5,881 nt of DNA. Source: an uncultured Bacteroidota bacterium (GTDB lineage Bacteria > Bacteroidota > Bacteroidia > Chitinophagales > Chitinophagaceae). Every line of letters begins with the position of its first letter. Positions within the stretch are counted from its first letter, which is position 1. Below are positions 1 through 5,881 of this stretch, piece by piece. The notes under the pieces were generated by a model, which was not told the origin of the DNA, did no database searches, and saw nothing but the letters and a program-made list of their open reading frames with translations. The stretch lies in contig CAIJZF010000296.1 in assembly GCA_903825095.1 (NCBI GenBank), positions 1-5,881 on the forward strand. The letters are read 5' to 3'. The translations under genes were made by a program, and so were the position numbers.

Positions 1-1
1 C

Positions 2-1105
2 CTGATAGCCGCCTCTGAGCTATATTTCAAAGAGAAAGGCATTCAGGTAGAATGGCAAAAAAGATCCCTTACTAATTTTGGAGACCAGTCTTTAGAAGAG
101 CTTTCAAAACAATTTGATTTAATTATTATGGATCACCCACATGTAGGTGTGGCGGAGTCGTCTCAATGCTTACTTCCTTTAAATGATTTAATTGATTCAA
201 GTATTTTGAATGCTCTTAAAATTAGTTCTGCAGGTCTTAGTTTTGAATCATATAATTATCATAATAAACAATGGGCATTACCCATTGATACTGCTATGCA
301 ATGTGCTAGCTATAGAGCCGATTTAATCAATGATGAAAGTTTACCTACTAGCTGGGAGGAAGCTTTTGATTTAGCTAAAACCTTGGTTGCAAAAAAATTA
401 TATGTTGGCATGGCACTTTGCCCCACCGATTGTTTATGTAGTTTTTTAAGCCTTACTGCTCAAATGGGTTCACCCATTCAAGAAAATAATAAATTACTAG
501 TAGAACCTTCAATAGGACTAAAAGTATTAACGATGATCCGTTCCATGCGAGATGCATTTCATCCCAAGGCTTTGGATTGGAACCCGATTGCATTATATGA
601 TTATATGTCAGAAGAAAATGATATTGCTTATAGCCCACTCGCTTTTTGTTATACGAATTATTCAAGAATAGGGTTTAGAAAAAATATTTTAAAATATCAT
701 ACCGCACCTGAAATAAATAATGCAGTATTAGGTGGTGCAGGTATTGCTATAACTAGTTCATGCAGTAATGTGCATGAAGCTGCTAATTACGCTGCATGGA
801 TATGTAGTGACAATGTACAATCCACTATTTATGTAAATGCCCAAGGGCAACCTGGTAATAAGACGGCCTGGGAGAATAAGCAGGCTAATACTATTACAAA
901 TAATTTTTTTACAAACACAATGCCTAGTATAACTAATGCCTATGTAAGGCCTAGGTACCAAGGCTGGCCTAAGTTTCAAACCTTTTTAGGTGAAACTATT
1001 CATGCTTATTTATTACATGATACCGCCCCTGCATTAGTCTTAGAAAAATTACAAACAGCTTATACGGCTTCTTATATAATTGAGAAAAATATAGAGAACA
1101 AATAA
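2..1105 (+). CDS. Solute-binding-protein-fold (ABC extracellular sugar-binding type) protein, 5' end missing
   Basis: The frame is open to the left edge, and codons upstream of the first ATG (128) continue the protein (LIAASELYFKEKGI, then VEWQKRSLTNFGDQSLEEL). ATG128 is therefore internal and the true start lies outside the window. 367 residues are visible. They resemble family 1-type extracellular solute-binding proteins: an alpha/beta opening leading to FDLIIMDHPHVG (about 39-50), QWALPIDTAMQCASYR (about 90-105), TSWEEAFDLA, and near the C-terminus GQPGNKTAW, a small NNFFTNTMPSI block and AYVRPRYQGW. The family normally binds sugars or oligosaccharides in the periplasm for ABC importers, but no permease or ATPase gene is in the window. 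Eight cysteines are unusual for an exported protein. Homologues I recall start only a short way upstream with a WDHxRGY-type motif and no signal peptide, so a cytosolic, non-transport role is possible; this is inference. First visible gene of the operon, 29 bases before the lactonase gene. Fold assignment is fairly sure, function is not. Confidence 0.8.
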   Translation: MIAASELYFKEKGIQVEWQKRSLTNFGDQSLEELSKQFDLIIMDHPHVGVAESSQCLLPLNDLIDSSILNALKISSAGLSFESYNYHNKQWALPIDTAMQCASYRADLINDESLPTSWEEAFDLAKTLVAKKLYVGMALCPTDCLCSFLSLTAQMGSPIQENNKLLVEPSIGLKVLTMIRSMRDAFHPKALDWNPIALYDYMSEENDIAYSPLAFCYTNYSRIGFRKNILKYHTAPEINNAVLGGAGIAITSSCSNVHEAANYAAWICSDNVQSTIYVNAQGQPGNKTAWENKQANTITNNFFTNTMPSITNAYVRPRYQGWPKFQTFLGETIHAYLLHDTAPALVLEKLQTAYTASYIIEKNIENK

Positions 1106-1134
1106 CACTACAAATACTACTACCAAGGTAAATC

Positions 1135-2289
1135 ATGAATAGTTCAAAACAATCACATATATTATATGTTGGCACTTATACTGAAATAGTGGCTGGAGAT
1201 TTCGGCGGCCATGGTAAAGGTATTTCATGCTACGAATTTGATGCAGAGAAAGGAGATTTGAATTTATTAAATAATCAATTTCAGGTAAACCCAAGTTATT
1301 TATCTATTACAAATATTATGCATATTAGTAATGAATTGGGAACTACATCGTCTAAGTATTTATTTGCAGTTTCAGAAATCCTTGCTTCTAAAAAACCAGT
1401 AATACATACTTATACCATTAACGATAATTATGCACTTAATTTAACAGATACTAAAACTATTGAAGGCGGCTGCCCATGTCATATACATTATTTTAAAAAC
1501 AAAGATGGCCAAAGCTTTACTGCAAGCGCTTGTTATGAAACAGGTAATTTGGTTATACATAATATTAATGTTGAGGCTACTGCTCATCTAAATATTCATG
1601 AACCACTTAATGTATACCATAAGGGAAGCAGCCAGCATCCAACAAGACAAACTCAAGCCCATGCACATTGCGCTTGTTTTGATGCAGTGTCGAATAAATT
1701 ATTAGTCTGTGATTTAGGGCTTGATCAAGTAATAGTATATAGCGTGCAAATAAATAATGGCAGTTACAATGCTATTGAAGAGCAAATAATTCTTTTACCT
1801 GCAGGATCTGGCCCTCGTCATATTTGTTTTAATGATAACTATTCCTATGGTTTTATTATTAATGAACTTACAGGGGCGGTAACTATTATAAAACATAGTG
1901 CTGAAAAAAAGGAGTATGAGATAAAGGGAAATTTCGATGAGACAGAAACTAAACCAGTAAATATTGAAACCGACCTCGGCGCAGCCGCCATAAGAGTAAC
2001 TAAAGACGGAAAGTTTATTTATACTTCCATGAGATCAGATAATACGATTCGTTTATTTGCATTTGACCCAATTGCTGAAAGCCTAAGTTATATAGCTGCT
2101 TATCCAACAGAGGGCCGCACGCCCAGGGATTTTACTATAGATGCCACAGGTAAATGGCTTTTAGTGGCTCATCAAGATTCAGATACAATAAGCATATTTA
2201 ACGTAAATTCATACAACGGAACGCTTAGCTTTCATAAGACAGTCAACGATATAGATTCGCCTGTTTGTTTAGCTTGGCTACCTAAGTAA
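1135..2289 (+). CDS. Lactonase family protein (6-phosphogluconolactonase-type beta-propeller)
   Basis: 384 residues, the usual size of the Pgl/YbhE lactonase family, a seven-bladed propeller that hydrolyses 6-phosphogluconolactone or related sugar lactones. The N-terminus YVGTYTE (11-17) is the first-blade signature. Further blade motifs are GKGISCYEFD (27-36), NPSYLSI (52-58), LFAVSE (76-81), GGCPCH (111-116), AHAHCACFD (175-183), VCDLGLDQV (191-199), GSGPRHICFN (224-233), NELTGAV (243-249), AAIRVTKDGKFIYTS (284-298), GRTPRDFTID (327-336) and LLVAHQDSDTISIF (342-355). His178, Arg228, Glu244 and Arg300 fall where active-site residues are proposed for the fold-related fungal carboxymuconate lactonizing enzyme (alignment by eye). 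There is no signal peptide and there are nine cysteines, so it is probably cytosolic. ATG1135 is chosen because YVGTY follows at the normal distance; a weak AAGG lies 6 bases upstream. The substrate could be a phosphorylated or a free sugar lactone; nearby ROK kinase and oxidoreductase genes fit either. Confidence 0.88.
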   Translation: MNSSKQSHILYVGTYTEIVAGDFGGHGKGISCYEFDAEKGDLNLLNNQFQVNPSYLSITNIMHISNELGTTSSKYLFAVSEILASKKPVIHTYTINDNYALNLTDTKTIEGGCPCHIHYFKNKDGQSFTASACYETGNLVIHNINVEATAHLNIHEPLNVYHKGSSQHPTRQTQAHAHCACFDAVSNKLLVCDLGLDQVIVYSVQINNGSYNAIEEQIILLPAGSGPRHICFNDNYSYGFIINELTGAVTIIKHSAEKKEYEIKGNFDETETKPVNIETDLGAAAIRVTKDGKFIYTSMRSDNTIRLFAFDPIAESLSYIAAYPTEGRTPRDFTIDATGKWLLVAHQDSDTISIFNVNSYNGTLSFHKTVNDIDSPVCLAWLPK

Positions 2290-2300
2290 AATGATAATAA

Positions 2301-3344
2301 ATGCAAACTAAAAAATCAAATCAGGATTGTAGTGTAACCGACGACTGGAGTTTAAAAGGTATGAAAGTGGTGTACTTAGAAAATGCTTTTTTACGCATTG
2401 GTATTTTAGCCGATCGCGGTTCAGATATTTTTGAATTTAAATACAAGCCCTTAGACCTCGATTTTTTATTAAGATTAGATAAAGGCATACAAAACCCTGC
2501 GCAAGTATTTTCACAAATGCGCGATACACATAACCAGTCGGAAGATTATTATTATGGAGGTTGGCAGGAAATACTGCCTAATAGCCCTTCTTTTAATTAT
2601 AGAGGTGCTTCATTAGGTTTGCATGGTGAGGTTTCATTAATTCCTTGGAAATATGCCATTGTAAAAAATACTGCAGAGGAAGTAGCTGTTAAATTTTGGA
2701 CTAGGCCTCTAAGAATGCCTTTGTTAATCGAAAAAACTTTGAGCTTGGAAAAAAATTCTGCTCAACTAAAAATTACAGAACAACTTACTAATGAAAGCGG
2801 AACCCAATTAGATATAATGTGGGGACATCATATAGCCTTCGGCCTTCCATTTTTAAATGAGGGAGCTAGCATTGATACCAATGCCAAAACCATGGAAGTG
2901 CATGATGATATTGTTGCACCAAGAAGATATAAAGCGGGTAAAACTTATAATTGGCCTCAAGCGGAAGACCCTACTGATAAAGCCTTTGATGCATCTGTCA
3001 TTCCCGATACCTCGGCGCCTGCTTACCGTGACCTTTCTTTTTTAAGCAATTTTGATAGCGCTACTAATAAAGCACATTATACCATTACCAATGCCCAACA
3101 AAAAGTGGGCTTTAAAGTAAACTGGGATGCGAATTTATTTAAATGTTTATGGTTATGGCAGGAAAGAAATGCTAGCCAAGATTTTCCTTGGTGGGGTAAA
3201 TGTTATACCGTGGCATTAGAGCCTTGGACTTCTAAATACACCAACGAGCCCGATAAGGCAATTCAAAACGGTGAATGGTTAAGTATTAAGGCCGGAGAGG
3301 TAATAAGTACAAGCCTTTCAGCAGAGGCTTTTCAAACAAAGTAA
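2301..3344 (+). CDS. Aldose 1-epimerase superfamily (mutarotase-like, possibly DUF4432) protein
   Basis: 347 residues, the length of galactose-mutarotase-like beta-sandwich proteins, which interconvert alpha and beta anomers of sugars. Visible family features: MKVVYLENAFLRIGILADRG (21-40), the N-terminal strand pair leading to SDIFEFKYKPLDLDFLL; GGWQEILPN (86-94); GLHGE (106-110); WGHHIAFG (174-181); and ALEPWTS (305-311). His108, His176 or His177, and Glu307 sit at spacings close to His96, His170 and Glu304 of bacterial GalM, so the catalytic acid and base look intact. The overall motif style is nearer to the DUF4432/uncharacterised branch than to true GalM, so sugar specificity is open. No signal peptide. 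The start lies 11 bases after the lactonase stop; an ATG at 2291 is in another frame and closes at once, and Met21 is a possible but less likely start. Inferred role: supplying the anomer used by the downstream ROK kinase or by a dehydrogenase. Confidence 0.82.
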   Translation: MQTKKSNQDCSVTDDWSLKGMKVVYLENAFLRIGILADRGSDIFEFKYKPLDLDFLLRLDKGIQNPAQVFSQMRDTHNQSEDYYYGGWQEILPNSPSFNYRGASLGLHGEVSLIPWKYAIVKNTAEEVAVKFWTRPLRMPLLIEKTLSLEKNSAQLKITEQLTNESGTQLDIMWGHHIAFGLPFLNEGASIDTNAKTMEVHDDIVAPRRYKAGKTYNWPQAEDPTDKAFDASVIPDTSAPAYRDLSFLSNFDSATNKAHYTITNAQQKVGFKVNWDANLFKCLWLWQERNASQDFPWWGKCYTVALEPWTSKYTNEPDKAIQNGEWLSIKAGEVISTSLSAEAFQTK

Positions 3345-3353
3345 AAATTAATT

Positions 3354-4616
3354 ATGAAAAGAAGCCCCTATATTGTTTTTCTTATAATGCTCACTTTCTT
3401 TGTTATTTCTTTTTTGACCAATATAATGGGCCCATTGATTCCCGATTTAATCAAAGGCTTTAGTTTAAGTTTAACCTTGGTGGCATTATTACCTTTTGCT
3501 TTTTTTATTGCTTATGGTGTCATGTCTATTCCTTCTGGTATGATGATAGAAAAGTACAAGGAGAAAAAAGTAATGATTGCTGCTTTTGTAGTGGCTTTTA
3601 TAGGTTCGCTTATTTTAGCTTTATTCCCTAATTATTTATCGGCAGTAGGTTCTTTATTTATAATAGGTTGTGGCATGGCTATGTTGCAAGTAGTTATAAA
3701 TCCATTACTGCGCACTTCAGGTGGTGAAGAAAATTTTGCATTTTATTCAGTACTAGCTCAACTTATATTTGGTTTTGCTTCTTTTGTAAGCCCATTAGTC
3801 TATTCTAAATTAATATTTGCTATGGGACATGACACCAAAGAAAATGGCCTACTTACTTATCTATATACTTTAGTACCTCCTGAATTGCCATGGATTTCAC
3901 TTTACTTTTTATTTGTGGTAATCTGCTTTTTCATGATAGTAGTTATTGCGGTATCTAAATTCCCTGCAGTAGAATTAAAAGAAGATGAAAAGGCAGGCGC
4001 CTTGGCCACACATATAACCCTACTTAAGAATAAGCAAGTAATATTATATTTCATTGCTATGATTTGTTATATAGGATCTGAACAAGGTGTTGCAAATTGG
4101 ATTTCACAATTTTTACTAAGCTACCATGGGTTGGATCCACAAAAAATTGGTGCTGAAACCGTAGCCTATTTTTGGGGTTTGATGACAGCGGGCGGTATAT
4201 TAGGTTTACTTCTTTTAAAAATTATGGATAGCCGTATTGTACTTATTACATTTACGGGTCTTGCTATTGTAAGTTTAGCAATTGCATTATTTGGAACTTC
4301 ATCCATGGCCTTAATAGCCTTTCCCATGGTAGGATTTTTTGCTTCAGTTCTATATCCCATTATTTTTTCTTTGGCTTTAAACTCTGTAAGTGAACACCAT
4401 GGCTCTTTTTCGGGTATTATGGTTACAGGTATAATTGGAGGAGCCATTGCACCTTTAATAATTGGATGGCTAGGAGATAATATGGGTTTACGTTTAGGCA
4501 TGTGCTTTTTATTTTTAACACTGGGCTTTATATTCAGCATTGGTTTTTGGGCTAAACCTATTATTACCAATAAAACCATTTCTTTATTTAAAAAGAAAGA
4601 GGATAGTATTGCATAA
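3354..4616 (+). CDS. Sugar MFS transporter, FHS (FucP-like) family
   Basis: 420 residues with about 12 hydrophobic segments (roughly 6-30, 41-62, 73-92, 97-119, 129-151, 179-202, 228-248, 268-290, 294-313, 317-339, 351-373, 379-399) and a charged central cytoplasmic loop (about 203-226): a complete inner-membrane major facilitator. Resemblance to the E. coli fucose/H+ symporter FucP runs along the length: GVMSIPSGMMIEKYKEKK (55-72) against the FucP TM2-3 loop, INPLLR (115-120), SVLAQLIFG (132-140), ICYIGSEQGVANW (237-249), YPIIFSLAL (334-342) and GIIGGAIAPLIIGWLGD (359-375). This supports monosaccharide import. Aligned by eye, the FucP proton-coupling acids Asp46 and Glu135 become Gly26 and Gln112, so the coupling mechanism may differ. 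It begins 9 bases after the mutarotase stop, with an A/T-rich leader and no Shine-Dalgarno. It is the only transporter in the operon, so presumably carries the sugar the cluster consumes; that sugar is not deducible here. Confidence 0.92.
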   Translation: MKRSPYIVFLIMLTFFVISFLTNIMGPLIPDLIKGFSLSLTLVALLPFAFFIAYGVMSIPSGMMIEKYKEKKVMIAAFVVAFIGSLILALFPNYLSAVGSLFIIGCGMAMLQVVINPLLRTSGGEENFAFYSVLAQLIFGFASFVSPLVYSKLIFAMGHDTKENGLLTYLYTLVPPELPWISLYFLFVVICFFMIVVIAVSKFPAVELKEDEKAGALATHITLLKNKQVILYFIAMICYIGSEQGVANWISQFLLSYHGLDPQKIGAETVAYFWGLMTAGGILGLLLLKIMDSRIVLITFTGLAIVSLAIALFGTSSMALIAFPMVGFFASVLYPIIFSLALNSVSEHHGSFSGIMVTGIIGGAIAPLIIGWLGDNMGLRLGMCFLFLTLGFIFSIGFWAKPIITNKTISLFKKKEDSIA

Positions 4617-4624
4617 ATTATTTT

Positions 4625-5473
4625 ATGAGTGAAACAAAAGTTATAGGTATTGATTTAGGAGCTACCAATATTCGAGCAGGTATTGTGCAACAAGGTAGTA
4701 TACAGAATATTCAAAGTAAACGTATTAAAAGTGAAGGCACAGTAGAAGAAGTATTGGCCGATTTTTATTTATTAATTGATTCGCTTTTAGATAAAGAAGT
4801 AGTTGCCATAGGTATTGGTGTTCCAAGTGTGGTAGACTTAGCAAAAGGTATTGTTTATGATGTGCAACATATACCTTCTTGGAAAGAAGTACCCTTAAAA
4901 GAAATTTTAGAAACCAAGTATAAGATTCCTGTATTTGTAAATAACGATGCTAACTGTTTTGCCTTAGGTGAATTTCATTTTGGAAAGGGCAGGGGTAAGT
5001 CAGAGATGATAGGACTTACTATTGGCACAGGTTTGGGTGCAGGTGCCATTGTCAATAAACATTTATTTGCTGGCCCTAACTGCGGGGTAGGTGAGTTTGG
5101 TATGGTAGACTACTTAGAGCATAATTATGAATACTATGCAAGTGGCCAATATTTTTCTCATATCTATAATTTAAAAGGGGAAGAAGTTTTTGAACGTGCT
5201 AAAGCAGGAGACAAGCAAGCCCAGCAGTATTATGCAGAAATGGGCACGCATTTAGGCAATGCGATAAAGACAATCATGTATACTTATGATACTTCCTTTA
5301 TTGTTCTTGGAGGTTCCGTAAGACATGCCTATGCTTATTTTGAAAAAAATATGTGGGTACGCATAAACACTTTTGCCTATGGGCATTCCATTACTAATTT
5401 AAAAATAGAAATATCTGATTTAGAGAATGCAGGTATTTTGGGTGCTGCTGGTTTATACTACGATCAATTATAA
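4625..5473 (+). CDS. ROK family sugar kinase (glucokinase-like), without zinc motif
   Basis: 282 residues of ASKHA/ROK fold. The phosphate-1 loop is GIDLGATNIRAG (8-19); the sugar-binding and catalytic block is VNNDANCFALGE (105-116) with Asp108 as expected catalytic base; the phosphate-2 loop is GLTIGTGLGAGAIVN (130-144); FIVLGGSV (225-232) and the C-terminal AGILGAAGL (269-277) complete the ATP site. It should phosphorylate a hexose or amino sugar with ATP in the cytosol. Typical ROK kinases have GEIGH followed by CxCGxxGCxE, which binds zinc; here it reads GEFGM (156-160) and continues straight to YYASGQYF (170-177), so the His and all three Cys ligands are absent, which also accounts for the modest length. 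No N-terminal helix-turn-helix, so it is an enzyme rather than a ROK repressor. It starts 8 bases after the MFS stop and is the last gene of the operon. Its final six bases overlap the opposing gene. Substrate (glucose, fructose, mannose or other) undetermined. Confidence 0.9.
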   Translation: MSETKVIGIDLGATNIRAGIVQQGSIQNIQSKRIKSEGTVEEVLADFYLLIDSLLDKEVVAIGIGVPSVVDLAKGIVYDVQHIPSWKEVPLKEILETKYKIPVFVNNDANCFALGEFHFGKGRGKSEMIGLTIGTGLGAGAIVNKHLFAGPNCGVGEFGMVDYLEHNYEYYASGQYFSHIYNLKGEEVFERAKAGDKQAQQYYAEMGTHLGNAIKTIMYTYDTSFIVLGGSVRHAYAYFEKNMWVRINTFAYGHSITNLKIEISDLENAGILGAAGLYYDQL

Positions 5474-5475
5474 TT
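5466..5475. repeat. 10-bp perfect palindrome AATTATAATT spanning two convergent stop codons
   Basis: The core TTATAA (5468-5473) is read as Leu-stop on both strands: TTA TAA ends the kinase on +, and the same letters end the oxidoreductase on -. The palindrome is all A/T and has no loop, so it is not a convincing intrinsic terminator. Confidence 0.9.
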
Positions 5476-5881
5476 TCAATTCTCCCCAGCCTTTTCTGTA
5501 TTCTCTTTTAATAAATTGATTCGCTGCTTCAAAATTGGTAACTCTCATATTATCTCCATCCCATTTCAAAGCCTTGTACCTTCCAGAAAATTTATAGCCT
5601 TCCATATTGCCATATACAGGGTCCACTCTTTTTATTTTTTCACGAATATTAAAACTACGTAGTAATAAATTACCCAATAATACGGTCTCTGTTAAAGGCC
5701 CTGCATAGCCCACAAAAGGAGAGTCTACTTCCATATTGCCATAACCTGCAATACTTGCATCTACCCATTGCCACCAATGCCCATCCATATCGCCTTTTAC
5801 TCTTGCATATTTTTTAGGAATATTAATATCCTTATTTAAACTAAGCGGTAATAATCTTGGATGACTGCCACCCCAACCACA
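5468..5881 (-). CDS. Gfo/Idh/MocA family oxidoreductase, C-terminal 137 residues (5' end missing)
   Basis: Reading the - strand, the frame is open from the right edge (CGWGGSHPRLLPL...) to a TAA at 5470-5468. The first in-frame ATG (5788) is internal, since family-like sequence continues upstream of it. Recognisable blocks are CGWGGSHPRLLP (visible 1-12, where many homologues read GxYGxxPRLLP), DGHWWQWVDA (33-42), the substrate-domain GYAGPLTETVLLGNLLLRS (about 54-72), LKWDGDNMRVTNF and the terminal ANQFIKREYRKGW. These are typical of large (about 400-450 residue) Bacteroidota Gfo/Idh/MocA proteins, NAD(P)-dependent oxidoreductases acting on sugars, inositols or glycosides, many with a Tat-type export signal. 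The Rossmann domain, cofactor motif and any signal lie outside the window. Two YGNME pentapeptides are encoded by a 16-base direct repeat. Convergent with the kinase operon, so transcribed separately; a shared sugar pathway is suggested by proximity only. Confidence 0.87.
   Translation of the reverse strand, partial: CGWGGSHPRLLPLSLNKDINIPKKYARVKGDMDGHWWQWVDASIAGYGNMEVDSPFVGYAGPLTETVLLGNLLLRSFNIREKIKRVDPVYGNMEGYKFSGRYKALKWDGDNMRVTNFEAANQFIKREYRKGWGELKL
5599..5743. repeat. 16-base direct repeat pair inside the oxidoreductase gene
   Basis: CTTCCATATTGCCATA occurs at 5599-5614 and again at 5728-5743. The copies are 129 bases apart (43 codons), in the same reading frame, and each encodes YGNME on the - strand. 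Seen directly in the sequence; it may be chance or a short internal duplication. Confidence 0.85.

Larger units (their letters stand above)
2..5473 (+). other. Probable five-gene sugar-utilisation operon
   Basis: Five same-strand genes follow each other with gaps of 29, 11, 9 and 8 bases. None of the gaps can hold a promoter plus terminator, so co-transcription is the simplest reading. Leaders before the third, fourth and fifth genes are A/T-rich with no Shine-Dalgarno, as is common in Bacteroidota. The promoter and any regulator must lie to the left of the window. Predicted functions (solute binding fold, lactonase, mutarotase, sugar importer, sugar kinase) cohere as carbohydrate catabolism. 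Confidence 0.82.

Noticed and set aside
73..80. TAATTTTG, matching the Bacteroidota -7 element TAnnTTTG
   Set aside because: It is inside coding sequence, has no TTTG at the -33 distance, and such matches are expected by chance in AT-rich DNA.
128..130. ATG at 128 as the start of the first gene
   Set aside because: The same frame is open to the window edge and the upstream residues match the family, so the gene begins outside.
947..970. AGGCC...GGCCT inverted repeat with neighbouring palindromic hexamers
   Set aside because: Only 5 bp of stem with a 14-base loop, and the bases encode the conserved RPRYQGW block, so protein constraint explains it.
453..979. Two open frames on the - strand (453-665 and 758-979) within the binding-protein gene
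   Set aside because: Both are antisense to conserved coding sequence and show no family motif; they are shadows.
1121..1130. TACCAAGGTA small inverted repeat before the lactonase start
   Set aside because: A 4-bp stem with a 2-base loop is too weak to be a terminator or operator; at most AAGG acts as a weak ribosome binding site.
2857..3045. 62-codon + strand open frame inside the mutarotase gene
   Set aside because: Overlaps conserved coding sequence in another frame with no recognisable product.
4166..4579. 137-codon open frame on the - strand opposite the MFS gene
   Set aside because: It lies wholly antisense to a well-supported 12-TM transporter, its translation is rich in Lys, Pro and Ile without recognisable domain, and it follows from codon bias of the real gene.

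Overview
The window is AT-rich DNA that looks like a chromosomal segment of a Bacteroidota bacterium, perhaps of the Chitinophagaceae/Sphingobacteriia type. Three observations point there: a FucP-related (FHS-type) sugar MFS transporter, a Gfo/Idh/MocA oxidoreductase C-terminus of the style common in that phylum (GHWWQWVDA, then GYAGPLTET, then ANQFIKREYRKGW), and A/T-rich leaders without clear Shine-Dalgarno sequences. There is no rRNA or tRNA gene to anchor the taxonomy, so this is an inference.

Layout. Positions 2-5473 hold five genes on the + strand separated by only 29, 11, 9 and 8 bases, almost certainly one operon. They are: (1) a solute-binding-protein-fold protein cut by the left edge; (2) a 7-bladed-propeller lactonase of the 6-phosphogluconolactonase (Pgl/YbhE) family; (3) an aldose 1-epimerase-superfamily (mutarotase-like) protein; (4) a 12-TM sugar MFS transporter distantly related to the fucose permease FucP; (5) a ROK-family sugar kinase lacking the usual zinc motif. 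On the - strand a Gfo/Idh/MocA-family oxidoreductase, cut by the right edge, runs into the operon tail to tail. The two converging reading frames overlap by six bases, and the palindrome TTATAA supplies the last codon and the stop of both. No stretch over 300 bases lacks a gene; the longest non-coding gap is 29 bases. There is no RNA gene, CRISPR array, mobile element or convincing promoter or terminator.

How the genes may work together (inference). The set has the pieces of a monosaccharide-utilisation module: import by MFS, anomer equilibration by the mutarotase, phosphorylation by ROK, and lactone hydrolysis by the lactonase, with a neighbouring NAD(P)-type sugar oxidoreductase. The sugar cannot be read from the sequence. 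The least explained member is the first gene: an ABC-type solute-binding fold with no ABC permease or ATPase in the window, many cysteines, and a separate MFS transporter doing the transport.
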